This document shows, one piece after another, positions 1-11,065 of a DNA stretch of 64,000 nucleotides (positions within the stretch are counted from its first letter, which is position 1; each line of letters opens with the position of its first letter). Below the pieces are notes generated by a model. That model did no database searches and was not told the origin of the DNA. It worked only from the letters and a program-made list of their open reading frames with translations. The translations under genes and the position numbers were made by a program. The stretch spans positions 10,632,442 through 10,696,441 of the forward strand of contig NC_069102.1 in assembly GCF_947172395.1 (NCBI RefSeq), given 5' to 3'. This DNA is from Bicyclus anynana. Its lineage: Eukaryota > Arthropoda > Insecta > Lepidoptera > Nymphalidae.

Positions 1-429
1 ATATGACAGTTGTGTTGTTTGAGGAAATGTCTCTAAATTATTATTTTTTCATTTATTTATATTTTGATGCAACTGCATCAAACGGTTATTAATTCAATTT
101 TTCACGGATTTTTAATTATTTTGTAATCTTCGGTCTTGAAGAATGAGTATCTCAAGATTATGTGGTGTCATGTCACATGTCACATTAAGCTAAAGGTGAA
201 AATGTTGGAAAATCATTTTTATTTGCTGGTGATACTGCCTCCGAGAGGCATAATTCGGTAAGACATTCAAACGTTGGATATTTCGGAATTTCCACTATTT
301 TATAAAAATTTAATACGTATTACGTTTGATAGTCAGGGCGCAAATTTCTTCAAAGTAAAGTGAACTTTCCATAGGTCCACTTTACTCTGAAGAAAAGTGA
401 GGTATAAATCTTAATCCATATTTATGAAA
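1..429. other. AT-rich DNA with no gene recognised
   Basis: No open frame, splice-bounded exon or repeat was recognised. A phrase at about 20-45 (GAGGAAATGTCTCTAAAT) recurs in near-identical form at about 5872-5890, so it belongs to some dispersed repeat. Confidence 0.5.
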
Positions 430-626
430 TACAAGCGGACGCCCAGTTTTTCGAAAATCTTGCAAAAACCATGCATTTTGTCGGGATGAAAAGTAGCCTA
501 TGTGTTAATCCAGGTTTATCTATCTTCGTTTTAAATTTCAGCTAAATCGGTTCAGTAGTTGCAGCTTTAAAGATTAACATACATCCAAACAAACATACAT
601 ACAAACCTGTGCGCTTATAATAATAC
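430..626 (-). mobile_element. Helitron-like fragment, first of a tandem pair
   Basis: Read on the minus strand it shows the usual order of this moth repeat: an AT-rich start, a segment ending in a question-of-two codon-like GAACCGATTT motif, a tract resembling CATAGGCTACTTTTCATCC, then GGGCGTCCGC near the end. It abuts a second copy at 627. The family assignment rests on similarity to the other CTAGT-ended copies in the window. Confidence 0.55.
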
Positions 627-762
627 TAGCGGACGCCTGAGGCTTCGTTTGCCTGGAATTCAGTTTTTTACAAATCCCGGGAGAACCATGGATTTTAACG
701 GGATGAAAAGTAGCGTATGTGTTAATCCAGAGTAAAATCTATTTCCATTTAAAATTTCAGTT
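627..762 (-). mobile_element. Helitron-like fragment, second of a tandem pair
   Basis: It begins ACTAGCGGACGCC on the plus strand, the reverse complement of the CTAGT terminus, and continues with the same body as the copy at 430-626. It is truncated at the far side. Confidence 0.6.
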
Positions 763-997
763 TTTTTCAATTTTAATTTAAAATTTCAGACAAGTGCGAG
801 TAGAACTCGCGTCACGAGGGTTCCAAACGATGTTAATCTCTTTGTTTCGTTAAATATTTATCTATACCTATAATTATTATCACAATAATATGTAGTATAA
901 TATTAGTAAGGATTTAACAAAACTTAACATAAGTTAAGTGAATAGGTTTTATAATATGCACAAGTTTTCCTGTAATCTACCTATAAGTATGAGAGAC

Positions 998-1304
998 GTG
1001 ATAGCCCAGTGGATATGACCTCTGCCTCCAATTCCGGAGGGTGTGGGTTCGAATCTGGTCCGGGGCATTCATCTCCAACTTTTCAGTTGTGTGCATTTTA
1101 AGAAATTAAATATCACGTGTCTTAAAAGGTGAAGGAAAACATCGTGAGAAAACCTGCACGCCAGAGAATTTCTTAATTCTCTGCGTGTGTGAAGTCTGCC
1201 AATCCGCATTGGGCCAGCGTGGTGGAGCCTACCCCTCTCATTCTGAGAGGAGACTCGAGCTCAGCAGTGAGCCGTATATGGCTTGATAACAAACGAACGA
1301 ACGA
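998..1304 (+). mobile_element. SINE-A, full length
   Basis: A tRNA-derived head with box A (TAGCCCAGTGG) and box B (GGTTCGAATC) is followed by the family body and a short GAAC-repeat tail. It is flanked by a 12-bp direct repeat ACCTATAAGTAT at 979-990 and 1305-1316, a target-site duplication that shows insertion by retrotransposition. Confidence 0.85.
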
Positions 1305-1334
1305 ACCTATAAGTATATATTTAATTATAAAATA

Positions 1335-2040
1335 TATTTGAGATCATCTTAACTAGCTTTCAATTGATATGTCACACAATGCAGTTTACTTTTTTTTTAA
1401 TTTTCCATCTTGCCCCCAAAAGTGACTTTCATTTAAAAAAAATTCAGAGTTTTCAAGTTTTCCCGGAATCTTGAAATGGAATGCTAACTTCTGTATTTTT
1501 ATCAAAATTTTAGGTTTAGTAGTTTCGGAAATAAGGGGGGGAACGGTCAATTTTCGTCGTTTTTTTTAAATAAATTGGGAACTATTTATTTTGAAATTTC
1601 AAAAAAAATATTTTCGAGATCCTTTTAACAAGTTATTTCATTTGATGTATCACATGATGCAGTTAGAATTTATTTTTGAGTTACAGAGAGAGCTAACTTC
1701 TGTATTTTTTTCAAAATTGTAGGTTTATTAGTAGTTTGGGAGAAAAGAGGAAAAGAGGAGGTGGTTTAATTTTCGTCGTTTTTTTTTAAATAACTTGGAA
1801 GTTATTTGTATTAAAATTTAAAAAAAAAATATTTTTGTAATCCTATTAACAAGCTCTTTCATTTGATGTGTCACTTGATGCAGTTGGAATTTTTATTTTT
1901 GTTTAATTTTGGCCCCCCCAAAGTTCTGAAACTTTCCCACAATCTTCAAATTTAAATATAGAATGATTTCAAAGAAAGCTAACTTCTGTAGTTTTTCATC
2001 ATCATCCTAAACCACATATAGGCGAATCAATAGATCATTT
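1335..2040. repeat. Degenerate tandem repeat, three units
   Basis: Three units of roughly 220-275 bp share the phrases TTAACAAG...TTTCATTTGATG...TCACATGATGCAGTT, ACTTCTGTATTTTT, AAATT.TAGGTTTA and TTTTCGTCGTTTTTTTT. Unit landmarks lie near 1339, 1614 and 1837. The units are diverged and no coding potential is seen. Confidence 0.65.
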
Positions 2041-3135
2041 ACCCTCGACCTTCTCAGAAACAGTTCTGATTTTAATGATTTTTTTTTTGTTCAGTTTGTT
2101 TCTTGATATAATTATATTATGTTTAATGATAACGATATCTTAATTACGTAAATACGTTCAGCGGTTTGGAAGATATGAGGTAAGAAAGAATATTACATAC
2201 ATACAAGATACGCGCGAAAAATATAACTTTTCTTGCAGTCGGGTAATATATGTATGCTTTTTTTTTCGAACGGAACAAATTCCGCGCGTACGTAACGAAT
2301 GCGAGCCCTTGCGATACATACATTCCGAATGAAGAAAAACGTGAGGTCTGCGGTAGTCTCACAGAATTCCAAATTGAAAAAACGCATTAGTAAAACGAAT
2401 ACGGAAAACAATGTATATTTATATACTTTTATTTTATTTATGTATTATATTATTTTATATAAATACTTAATTATAAGGAAAACCCAGTTGTTCATTTTTA
2501 AATATTGTTTATTTTTTTCTTAAAACTAGAAATGCTCTATGTACAACAGGTATATGTATATTTTATTACAATACGAGTTATGTTATTGCTCCAGGGTTTT
2601 CTACCTTCGATAGTGTTACCAAAATATATTAAAGAAGATTAATATACGTCAATGTAGAACGGCAGAGAGACTTATAAAGATGCGTCAATTGATATTACAC
2701 ATTAGATAACTAAAAACAATTTACATAATTACTATCACAACCAGTTCTGAATATAAATGGTATTATAGAATAATAACGTATTTGTACGTATTTCAAATAT
2801 TTAGAAGGCTCTCAATAAAAAACAGTAGGCACTTTATTTGTAGGAGGTGTGTTCTCTGTAGGTATATTATGATAGGTTCATCATCACTGAAATGTTTACT
2901 ACTACAAAATCTAAACTGTCACGTTTCTTTTGATTCTGTTCATCCTTTGCATTCTGTTAAGTAACAGTACTGCGACATCATTCGTTTCCATGGCAACTTC
3001 GTTGTTAGTGACATTTTAGTTTTGGCATTCTATAAACATAAAGTTCATAAAGATGTGTTATAGGCGAAAAGTTCGTCCACGAGTTTGTGTGGTTCAAGTA
3101 TCGCAGGCAGAAATTTAATCTAGTCTAGAACTAAC
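2041..3135. other. Intergenic DNA downstream of the Gly/His-rich gene
   Basis: AT-rich, with only short open frames that lack signal peptides or splice context. It would contain the 3' untranslated region of the minus-strand gene that ends at 3136. On the minus strand, ATTAAA lies at about 3111-3116 and AATAAA at about 2834; which one is used is not clear. Confidence 0.45.
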
Positions 3136-5717
3136 TTATTTGTGAAAACCGAAATGTTCATAACCGTGGTGGCCGTGGCCATAGCCGTGGCCGTGGTGTT
3201 CACCACTTTCGCCACTTTCCCCACTCCCGTGATGTCCGCCGTGACCATATCCGCCGTGACCATATTCGCCGTGACCATAACCGCCGTGTCCGTGGTATTG
3301 CACGTGCTTGTGGGGATAGTGCTCGTAATGTCCGCCGTAATGCTCGTGACCACCATGACCACCATGACCGAACCCATAATCGTGACCTAAAGGAATGAAT
3401 ACATTTTTATTGTTTCATCAATCTATACTAATATCATAAAGCTGAAGAGTTTATTTGTTTGTTTTATTGAACGCGCTAATCTCTGGAACTACTGATCAGA
3501 TTTGAAAAATTCTTTCAGTGTTAGATAACCCATTTATCGAGGAAGGCTATAGGCTATATATTATCCCTGTATTCCTACAGGAACGGGAACCACGCGGGTG
3601 AAACTGCGCGGCGTCAGCTAGTTAATTAATACAATGTCATTCAATGAATGAATTCTTTTTAATTTTATAAGTAATTATAAAGCCTTTTACCACGTGTGTT
3701 AAAAACGGGATAGAGAGTATGTGATTGCTAAAAAGGTTGTAATTATTACTGTATAACTACTATTAATATTCAGTACTGTATATGAAATAAATAAGTACTT
3801 ATTTTTTTAATTTCTTGACACGGCTATAAAATTGAAATTATTAAAAAAAAGCAATTATTAAAATACTTAATAATTCAAAATAAAACATGCAATTGCAATG
3901 TTATGCTATTCAAAAAACATTTTTTACCAAAACTACAGATGAAACAAACTTTTTGTACCTTAGTAGATATTAACTTTTTTTTATTACTTTAATATTATAA
4001 ATGTAAAAGTTAGTCTTTCTATCTGTCTGTTTCTCGGCTAAATCTCTAAACCGATTTGGATAAAATTTAGTATAGAGATTTATTGAATTTTAGCTAGTTT
4101 TCATTCCTGAAAAATCTAGTATTTCCAAAAAACACGATTTCACGCGAACGGAGTCGCGTGCGTCCGCTCGTTTTTTATCAAATTTACGTTATTTTTTCAC
4201 TATGAAAATATCAGAAAATAAATAAAATTAACAAACACCTACCTGGGAAAGCAGCCGCCACGGCTATCAATGCCAAAACAGCAATCTGAAAAAGAAAACT
4301 TTTCTTAATACATTATTAAAATAAAATCTTTCACCAATGGAAAGCTACTTAATTGGCCAGTAACATAGGTTTCATCCCCTTATCCTTATCCTTATTATCG
4401 GAACCATGCGGACGAAACCGTGAGGTTTTATAACGAAGTTCTTTGTTTAATAGATGATGAAAACAGGATGTATCGAGATATTTTAGTAGACTGTAAACAA
4501 AATTTTCCGTGATAGCCCTGCCTCCGATTCCGGAGGGTGTGAGTTCGAATCCGGTACGGGGCATGCACCTCCAACTTTTCAGTTGTGTGCATTTTAAGAA
4601 ATTAAATATCACGTATCTCAATCGGTGAAGGAAAACATCGTGAGGAAACATGCATATCAGAGAATTATCTTAATTCTCTGCGTGTGTGAAGTCTGCCAAT
4701 CCGCATTGGGCCAGCGTGGTGGACTATTGGCCTAACCCCTCTCATTCTGAGAGGAGACTCGAGCTCAGCAGTGAGCCGAATATGGGTTGATGACGACGAA
4801 ACATAATTGAAAAAGTTATAACGAAATACGCAATTCTGTTCACATTTTTAATTATTTCCTTTCAAAAACCAAAATTCATTATCAATCCATATTCGGCTCA
4901 CTGCTGAGCTCGAGTCTCCTCTCTGAATGAGAGGGATTAGGCCAATAGGCCACGCTGGCCCAATGCGGATTGGCAGACTTCACACACGCAGGGAAATATG
5001 AAAATTCTCAGCTCTGCAGGTTTCCTCACGATGTTTTCCTTCACCGCTTGATACACGTGATGATATTTAATTTCTTAAACCAAACTATTTAACCGATTTT
5101 GACAATAAGCCTAATGACATGTGTAAATGATTTAGAAATTGGTTCGTAAGTGACGGAGTTACTAAGGATAAAGAAAGCACGCGATTTCCTCGAATTGTAT
5201 AAATACTTATGAATCATTTATTTTTGCAACAATAGCTATTAATTAGAAGTAATTATTCTGATCCACATATCTTGCCACTATGACTTAGGTAAAATAAAAA
5301 TAAATATAAAAATCCGATATAGTTTTTTTTAAGTTAAAAATAATATTCATTATTGTTTTTTTTTTTAAATATTATGTAAGATAAATTGTTTACTTTAAGT
5401 AAAACCATATTGAATAAATGTATTGATTTTTACAAAAGGCAGTGATACTTGAGATGGCGCGTATTGTGAGGAGGTTCCTCACTCTGGAGCCCTGACCGCC
5501 GGTTGCTTGGGCACTCAAATGTCCCGCAGCGAGAGAGTTTTTTTTTATAATATTTTAATAGTGTTTTGTATTTTATATTTATATTGACATAATTTATATT
5601 TATATTGACAATAATTAAAAATTAAAAAAAGAAGTAATAAATAAATGAGAGCTAATTAAAATGTATTGAAGTTTAAACTTGATATTGAATTTGTTTACTT
5701 ACAGTGAATTTGTACAT
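3136..5717 (-). CDS. Gly/His-rich secreted peptide, three exons
   Basis: Exons on the minus strand are 5717-5703 (15 nt, phase 0), 4285-4243 (43 nt, phase 1) and 3386-3136, with junctions gtaagt, ctttttcag, gtaggt and tttag. Together they encode 102 residues. The protein starts MYKFTIAVLALIAVAAAFPG, a clear signal peptide probably cut after the AAA run. The mature part of about 83 residues is mostly Gly, His, Tyr and Glu, with repeated GHGG, YGHG and GHH motifs and one SGESGESGE stretch. There is no Cys and no Trp. His-rich Gly repeats of this type occur in insect cuticle and glandular proteins and can bind metal ions; here that is inference. The introns hold a Lep1 element and an opposed SINE-A pair. 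I do not recognise a named family. The model is supported by the frame staying open across three canonical junctions. Confidence 0.8.
3421..3625 (+). mobile_element. Lep1-like Helitron, non-autonomous
   Basis: It begins ATCTATACTAATATCATAAAGCT, holds the Lep1 body (GAACGCGCTAATCTC, then GAGGAAGGCTATAGGCTATA) and ends GCGGCGTCAGCTAGTT. It lies in intron 2 of the Gly/His-rich gene. The name rests on resemblance to the published Lep1 group of lepidopteran Helitrons. Confidence 0.7.
3990..4171 (+). mobile_element. Helitron-like fragment
   Basis: Has the ATTATAAATG...TCTGTCTG...CCGATTT...CACGCGAACGGAGTCGCG...GTCCGCT order seen in other copies. It lies in intron 2 of the Gly/His-rich gene. Confidence 0.55.
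4507..4795 (+). mobile_element. SINE-A with a small head deletion
   Basis: Full-length family body ending in a GATGACGACGA tail, but the head reads GTGATAGCCCTGCC: the CAGTGGATATGACCT segment around box A is missing. It lies in intron 1 of the Gly/His-rich gene. Confidence 0.8.
4882..5092 (-). mobile_element. SINE-A, head truncated
   Basis: Reverse-complement SINE-A body from the ATTCGGCTCACTGCTGAGCTCGAG end to about the ATATTTAATTTCTTAA segment; the tRNA-like head is absent. With the copy at 4507-4795 it forms a tail-to-tail inverted pair inside one intron. Confidence 0.8.
5440..5545 (+). mobile_element. Possible LINE 3' tail fragment
   Basis: A GC-rich island (GGAGCCCTGACCGCCGG, then CACTCAAATGTCCCGCAGC) ends in a T run within otherwise AT-rich DNA. 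It looks like the conserved 3' end of a moth retroelement, but only one copy is in this window. Confidence 0.3.
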
Positions 5718-5785
5718 ATTTATGTTTATAAACACAAGCGGTCAGTCCGTTCAACTCTCGAGTTGTGGCGTTACAATCCGCCCGT

Positions 5786-5795
5786 GCTTTTTATA
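5786..5795 (-). promoter_or_regulatory. TATA box of the Gly/His-rich gene
   Basis: TATAAAAAGC on the minus strand lies about 70 bp before the ATG at 5717, which puts the start of transcription near 5760-5765 and the 5' untranslated region at about 45 nt. No strong initiator was seen. Confidence 0.55.
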
Positions 5796-6028
5796 AGAAG
5801 GCTCAGTGGTAGCTTGAGAGTAGCTTTTGACACGCAACCGTAGGACTCTCTTGTCATCTTGATGCTTGTTTGAAGAAATGTCTCTAAATATATTATTTTC
5901 ACTACTCTTGCTCAAAAACACTGTTATATTACCACTCCACAGCGGGGCTAAACAAGCATTTCAGTCTCTAGGGGCTAAAGTAATTTTGTTTTTTTTTAAT
6001 TTTTGTCTGTTGCGAGTACTAGCATACT

Positions 6029-6061
6029 ATAAAACGAAAAAGTAAACCTTTTTCGTTTTAT
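6029..6061. repeat. Hairpin, 14-bp perfect arms
   Basis: The arms, built on AAAACGAAAAAG and CTTTTTCGTTTT, flank a 5-nt loop (TAAAC). It could be a MITE remnant. No gene lies next to it. Confidence 0.5.
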
Positions 6062-6544
6062 GCTTGTAAATAGTTTTTTTTATTGTACTGAATAATTTTA
6101 TTTTCTCGCAATCGTAGTCTAAAAGTATAGTATAACACTATTTAGGCGGCCCTCGCCTCACGGCTCGTGCCCTAAAATACCATGTTTAAAATGGGTTTTT
6201 TAGCCCTTTGTATAACAATCTACTATTATCGTATGATAGCTTCATCCAATAAATAATATGTTCTTAGTCATATAATAAATCTATTTATATTCATTTGTTT
6301 TGAGACTTTTATTATTTCGTTTATCGTACGATTAACTGCGTAGAGTAGCTTAGGACGCTGTAAATTAGCCACTATGGCTATGGCTATACTTTCAGATTAA
6401 TATCATTGGATTTTTTTTCCTAAGTCTTGACATTGTGGGAAATCTCACTAGGCATATTATACATTACGCAGATCACATGTATTTCAGTGCACAAGTGTAC
6501 TATATAAAAACACAGGTGCATTGTTTCCTTATTTTCCTAGTTCT

Positions 6545-6829
6545 AGTCAAATGTGGATATGACCTCTGTCCCCGATTTTTGAGGGTGTAGGTTCGGTCCG
6601 GGGCATGCACCTGCAACTTTTCAGTTAAGTGCATTTTAAGAAATTAAATATCACATGTCTCAAACGGTGAAGTATAAACATCGTGAGGAAACCTGCATAT
6701 CTGAGAATTTTCTTAATTCTCTGGGTGTGTGAAGTCTGAATCCGCATTGAGCCAGCCTAGCCATTCTGAGAGGAGACTCGTGCTTAGCAGTGAGCCGAAT
6801 ATAGGTTGATAATGATGATGAGTCAAATG
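6545..6829 (+). mobile_element. SINE-A, head truncated, with target-site duplication
   Basis: The body starts at TGGATATGACCTC and ends in GATAATGATGATG. The direct repeat AGTCAAATG at 6545-6553 and 6821-6829 flanks it, so the insertion itself was 5' truncated rather than eroded later. Confidence 0.8.
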
Positions 6830-7067
6830 ATAAGGTACAATGAAATAATCTAAGAGATAAGATAAGAATACCCTAAGAATTGCATGTTTACCTAGGCATA
6901 AGGTTAGTGGTTAAAATGTCAAACCACATTTTATATTCGGCTCGCGAGTACTGGTGTGAATCTCTTAATTAAAATATAATTACTTTTTTGTTAATCAGAT
7001 CTAGGACTCGAATCCATGAGACACACAAACTAAGCCATAGAACATCAAAATATATTTTTTTCCACTG

Positions 7068-7345
7068 TTTTTTATTATTTACAAGTTAGCCCTTGACTGC
7101 AATATCCTGATGGTAAGATGGAAGCGGACTAACTTATTAGAAGTGGGATGAAAATCCACAACCCTTTCTATTTCTACACGACATGGTACCAGAATGCTTA
7201 ATCGCTTTGCGGTTCGTCTTTGTCTTTAGGGTGGTAACTGGCCGCAGCCAAAGCTTCCCACCAGCCAGATCTGGACCAACTAAGAAAACCTTAATCGACA
7301 AGACCTTGTAAATCCACTGCGCCATGAATGCCGTCAAAATTTGCA
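7068..7345 (-). mobile_element. SINE-B
   Basis: Reverse-complement SINE-B: TTTACAAGTTAGCCCTTGAC at the tail side, then body phrases such as CCACAACCCTTTC and GTTCGTCTTTG, ending in a damaged head (CCACTGCGCCATGAATGCCG). Confidence 0.8.
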
Positions 7346-7354
7346 GTTACAAAA

Positions 7355-7690
7355 ATTTTGACGGCCTCCGTGTCGCAGTGGTATGCGCGGTGGATTTACA
7401 AGACGGAGGTCCTGGGTTCGATCCCCGGCTGGGCAGATTAATATTTTCTTAATTTGTCCAGGTCTGGATGGTGGGAGGCTTCGGCCGTGGTTAGTTACCA
7501 CCTTACCGGCAAACACGTACCGCCAAGCGATTTAGCGTTCTGGTACAATGCCGTGTAGAAACCGAAAGGGGTGTGGATTTTCATCCTTCTCCTAACAAGT
7601 TAGCCCGCTTCCATCTTAGACTGCATCATCACTTACCATCAGGTGAGATTGTAGTCAAGGGCTAGTGGTTCTCTAAAATTTGTAGGAGAA
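7355..7690 (+). mobile_element. SINE-B, near full length
   Basis: The tRNA-like head has box A (TGTCGCAGTGGTATGCG) and box B (GGGTTCGATCCCCGG), followed by the body to GTCAAGGGCTAG. It lies head to head with the copy at 7068-7345; both heads end in GACGGC or GCCGTC beside AAAATTT. Confidence 0.85.
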
Positions 7691-8097
7691 TAAAAATAAC
7701 AAAGTCACAGACATTTTCATGTATTCGTTTTTAAGACAATAAAGTTCAAAAATCCGCGTATTTTGTATTTTTTGTTCCTTAAACACTTAATTAAAAATCC
7801 TTGATAAACCCCACTTGTTTCCTCCAATCTGAAGTAGTTATGTACCTACATTGTTTATAAAATTTGCATAACCAGACCAAAATGTGAGGCGTGTTCGACA
7901 CACAAAAAACCCATAATGATGTCTATGAATACGATTTGCGGCTAAAATGTTTTCAAATCGTAATTTTTACGTAGAAGTATGGCGCAGTTGTTAATGCTTT
8001 GCTTGTATGATCAGGAAGTCCAGAATTCGACTTCCAGCTCACATAATAAATTTTTATTTTCCAAGAATGGTAAATGGTATTCAATAAGCTTTAAAGA

Positions 8098-8400
8098 GCC
8101 GTGATAGCCCAGTGGATGACCTCTGCCGTTTCCGGAAGATGTGGGTTCGAATCCCGTCCGAGGCATGCACTTTTCACATGTGTGCATTTTAAGAAATTAA
8201 ATATCACGTGTCTCAAACGGTGAAGGAAAACATCGTGAGAAAACCTGCTTATCAGAGAATTATCTTAATTCTCTGCGTGTGTGAAGTCTGCCAACTCGCA
8301 TTGGGCCAGCGTAGTGGACTATTGGCCTAATCCCTCTCATTCTGAGAGGAGATTCGAGCTCAGCAGTGAGCCAAATATGGGTTGTTAACGACAAGTATAC
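8098..8400 (+). mobile_element. SINE-A
   Basis: Complete family order from GCCGTGATAGCCCAGTGG to CCAAATATGGGTTG, with small deletions in the head. Just upstream, 7975-8045 resembles another degenerate tRNA-like head (GGCGCAGTTGTTAATGC and ATTCGACTTCC). Confidence 0.85.
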
Positions 8401-8486
8401 TTTACCTATACTTTTGACGTTTTCTACACAGTATTATACTGAAACGCTAAATCGCTCGGCGGTACGTTTCTACCGGTCTTCTTTGA

Positions 8487-8795
8487 CTGCCTCCGTGGCG
8501 CAGTGGTATGCGCGGTGAATTTACAAGACGGAGATCAAGGGTTCGATCCAAAGCTGGGCTGATTGAGGTTTTCTTAATCGGTCCAGGTTTGGCTGGTGGA
8601 AGGCTTCAGCCGTGGCAAGTTAAAAACATACCGCCAAGTGATTTAGCGTTCCAGTACGATGTCGAGTAGAAACCGAAAGGGGTTTGGATTTTCATCCTCC
8701 TCCTAACAAGTTATCCCGCTTCCATCTTAGATTGCATCATCACTTACCAGGTGAGATTGTTGTCAAGGGTTAACTTGTAAATAATAAAAAAAGTG
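8487..8795 (+). mobile_element. SINE-B
   Basis: Head CCTCCGTGGCGCAGTGG, box B GGTTCGATCC, and the body to GTCAAGGGTTAACTTGTAAATAAT. The end is the tail of the family. Confidence 0.85.
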
Positions 8796-9109
8796 TCTAG
8801 ATTGCCAGAAATCAATTATAGGCTTGCCGGAAGTGCTTACCAAATTATTTAACATCGTAATTAAAAAATCATCTAAATGATTGTATTATAATCGTGAACT
8901 TTATAACATATACATCGCGTGATTTCACGGTTATTCTTAATCGGGTTTTCTGGCCTATTACTAATTAACACACTGATGGAACTGATTTTAATAAGATCGT
9001 TAAAGACGTCACTTGCAAACCGGCCGAATTATCGAGTGGTCCGGTCTTCGGGGAGTCCCGAAATATTGCTCAACTGTTAGAGACGACTTTTCGTTGCCTT
9101 ACATTTTAA

Positions 9110-9560
9110 ATGTGACATTTTTATTATGTGAAGTATAAACATAAACACACGAATGACATAAATATTTGTAATTTTGTTTGAATATTATATTTGTATCTAA
9201 TGTTCTCTCTCAGCGTCTGCGGCATTTTTTCGTGATCTGTGGCATTCTTTCGTGCCATTTAGTATAGAGCGTTTTTTTTATTTTTATTTTTTTCAATACT
9301 CTTTGTTTGTACACCACAGCAATTAAAAAAAACAAGCCGAACAGAAACATAAAACATACAAAAAGCGGCCTTATCGCTTAGTAGCGATCTCTTCCAGACA
9401 ACCTTAGGCTTAGGAACTTATTACTGTAGGCAACTGTAGGCCGTGCGATCCGTGCGGCAGCGCTCCAAAACTGACCCTTTAAATCCCTTTAGCCCCAAAA
9501 TGTCATTAAAATTAGCATATCTACTTTTATTAATTTATATACAATTTAAAAACTGTCATC
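9110..9560 (+). repeat. Dispersed repeat, interrupted by a retroelement tail
   Basis: The outer parts match 26640-26945: ATAAACATAAAC.CA.GAAT, AATTTTGTTT, TTTAAATCCCT and TTATATACAATTTA.AAACTGTCATC. Between them, about 9275-9425, lies an unrelated insert with AAAGCGGCCTTATCGCTTAGTAGCGA, which recurs at about 46545-46580. Confidence 0.55.
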
Positions 9561-9714
9561 GTACGGGGCATAGACTCACAAACTTTTTCTTTCTTCTATA
9601 ACATGACGTATGTCTCGCCACCACAGGCTCTGACTGTCTATACTTATATTATTTTTTTTTTTTTTTTTATTTAAAGGTATTTACCCAATATAAAATATAC
9701 AAAAGTAATAATAA

Positions 9715-9919
9715 TAATAATACAAAAATATTATAAAGGTGAAGAGTTTGTTTGTTTGATTGAACGCGCTAATCTCAGGAACTACTGGTCCGATTTGAAA
9801 AATTCATTCCGTGTTAGATAGCCCATATATCGAGGAAGGTACCTATAGGCTATATATTATCCCCGTATTCTTACAGGAACGGGAACCATGCGGCTGAAAC
9901 CGCGCGGCATTAGCTAGTT
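9715..9919 (+). mobile_element. Lep1-like Helitron
   Basis: Same body as 3421-3625: GAAGAGTTTGTTTG, GAACGCGCTAATCTCAGG, GAGGAAGG and GCGGCATTAGCTAGTTTTA at the end. Confidence 0.7.
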
Positions 9920-10184
9920 TTATTATAGTATCAGAAGTGGCGTCTATAGATGTAGACACCGAACTCGATCAACCAGTTTTGTTTAACGACATCAACCCAT
10001 GAACTTGGCCGCATCAACACCCAACAGGAAAATAATAGCGTCATTGAGAAAATAGTGAAATAGTAGGTACTCAATAATTTTAAACAATACATTTTTTTAA
10101 ATTTGTATCTAATCAAGAGTATTTGTTTTCTGGACTGATTTGATTTCTAAATCAGATTCTGAACCCATGAAGGTTTCATGAAGG

Positions 10185-10385
10185 GTTCAGAAAACCATAT
10201 ACAGAAAGAATTGTTTGGAAAATGTTGTTTGACATGACGATTTATGAGAATTCCTTGTTAGTACGAAGTACCAATCTGATTTTCATGAGTAGTTCATGAA
10301 AAGTATACTGGAAGAATTGTTTGGAAAATGTGAAAAAAAATTACACGACGATTTATGAAAATTCCTTGCACGCTTTAAATTTCAG
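10185..10385 (+). repeat. Local direct duplication
   Basis: The unit GAAGAATTGTTTGGAAAATGT...GACGATTTATGA.AATTCCTTG occurs twice, near 10205-10258 and 10308-10370. No coding potential. Confidence 0.6.
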
Positions 10386-10399
10386 ACGATTTTCAGTAA

Positions 10400-10662
10400 C
10401 TACAACACAGCTTACTGACTTGAAGGTAGAAAACGCATGTCATTTCATAACTTATTTATTTTAAATGATGTATGGTTTCTTTATAAAATATATTAACCAT
10501 ATCTAATTGTTCTAAGCTTAATAATCAAATTTATTTTCATTAATATAAGAACAAGTTAATTAGAGTTATATTAGGTATTAGGTGTGAAATGACTAGTAAT
10601 TTATACCTCCATTTTTAATTTGTTTCTTGGTAAACAGTACTCATCAAGAAACGCTGTAGTAT
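10400..10662 (-). mobile_element. MITE, copy 1
   Basis: Matches the reverse complement of 61205-61500 along most of its length, including the terminus AAACAGTACTCATCAAGAAACGCTGTAGTATA. Its left terminus is degenerate. Confidence 0.65.
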
Positions 10663-11065
10663 AGTTGCTTTAGAAAACTTGCTAATGAGTGACAGATTCT
10701 TCGTTTTTCTTTTTTGTTATTTACAGACAGATTTACTTTCGCATTATGCTATTAGTGTGAATTGTTAAAGATAAATATTGAGCCATAAATGAAGCAATTA
10801 AAAATGTTGCGTACTATGTGATCATCCAGGAAGTGGATGCAATAGGCAATAGGCATCCATTGTTTATCTCGGAAGATATACGTCTACTACGTTAATCTTT
10901 TTCCGTGTTTCAACTGGAATTTATAACTGATTTTTTGTGTCGCCTTTACTGAGAATGACCTTAAAATTGTGGTTTTTGCGGTCGCAGCGTATGCTAACCT
11001 TGGCGTAAGTATAATGAAAAGTATCGACCACAGGATTTCTACCTATTACGTACCTAAAGAGAGTC

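Noticed and set aside
3142..3390. Plus-strand frame of 82 codons rich in Val/Thr
   Set aside because: It is the complement of the His/Gly codons (CAC, GGC) of the minus-strand exon.
4349..4651. Minus-strand frame of 100 codons (MFPHDVFLHRL)
   Set aside because: It lies mainly in the SINE-A; the same peptide text appears wherever that SINE is read in reverse.
7355..7430. tRNA-like sequence with good A and B boxes (and similar ones at 37995, 998 and 31115)
   Set aside because: Each continues into the shared SINE body and tail, so they are SINE heads, not tRNA genes.
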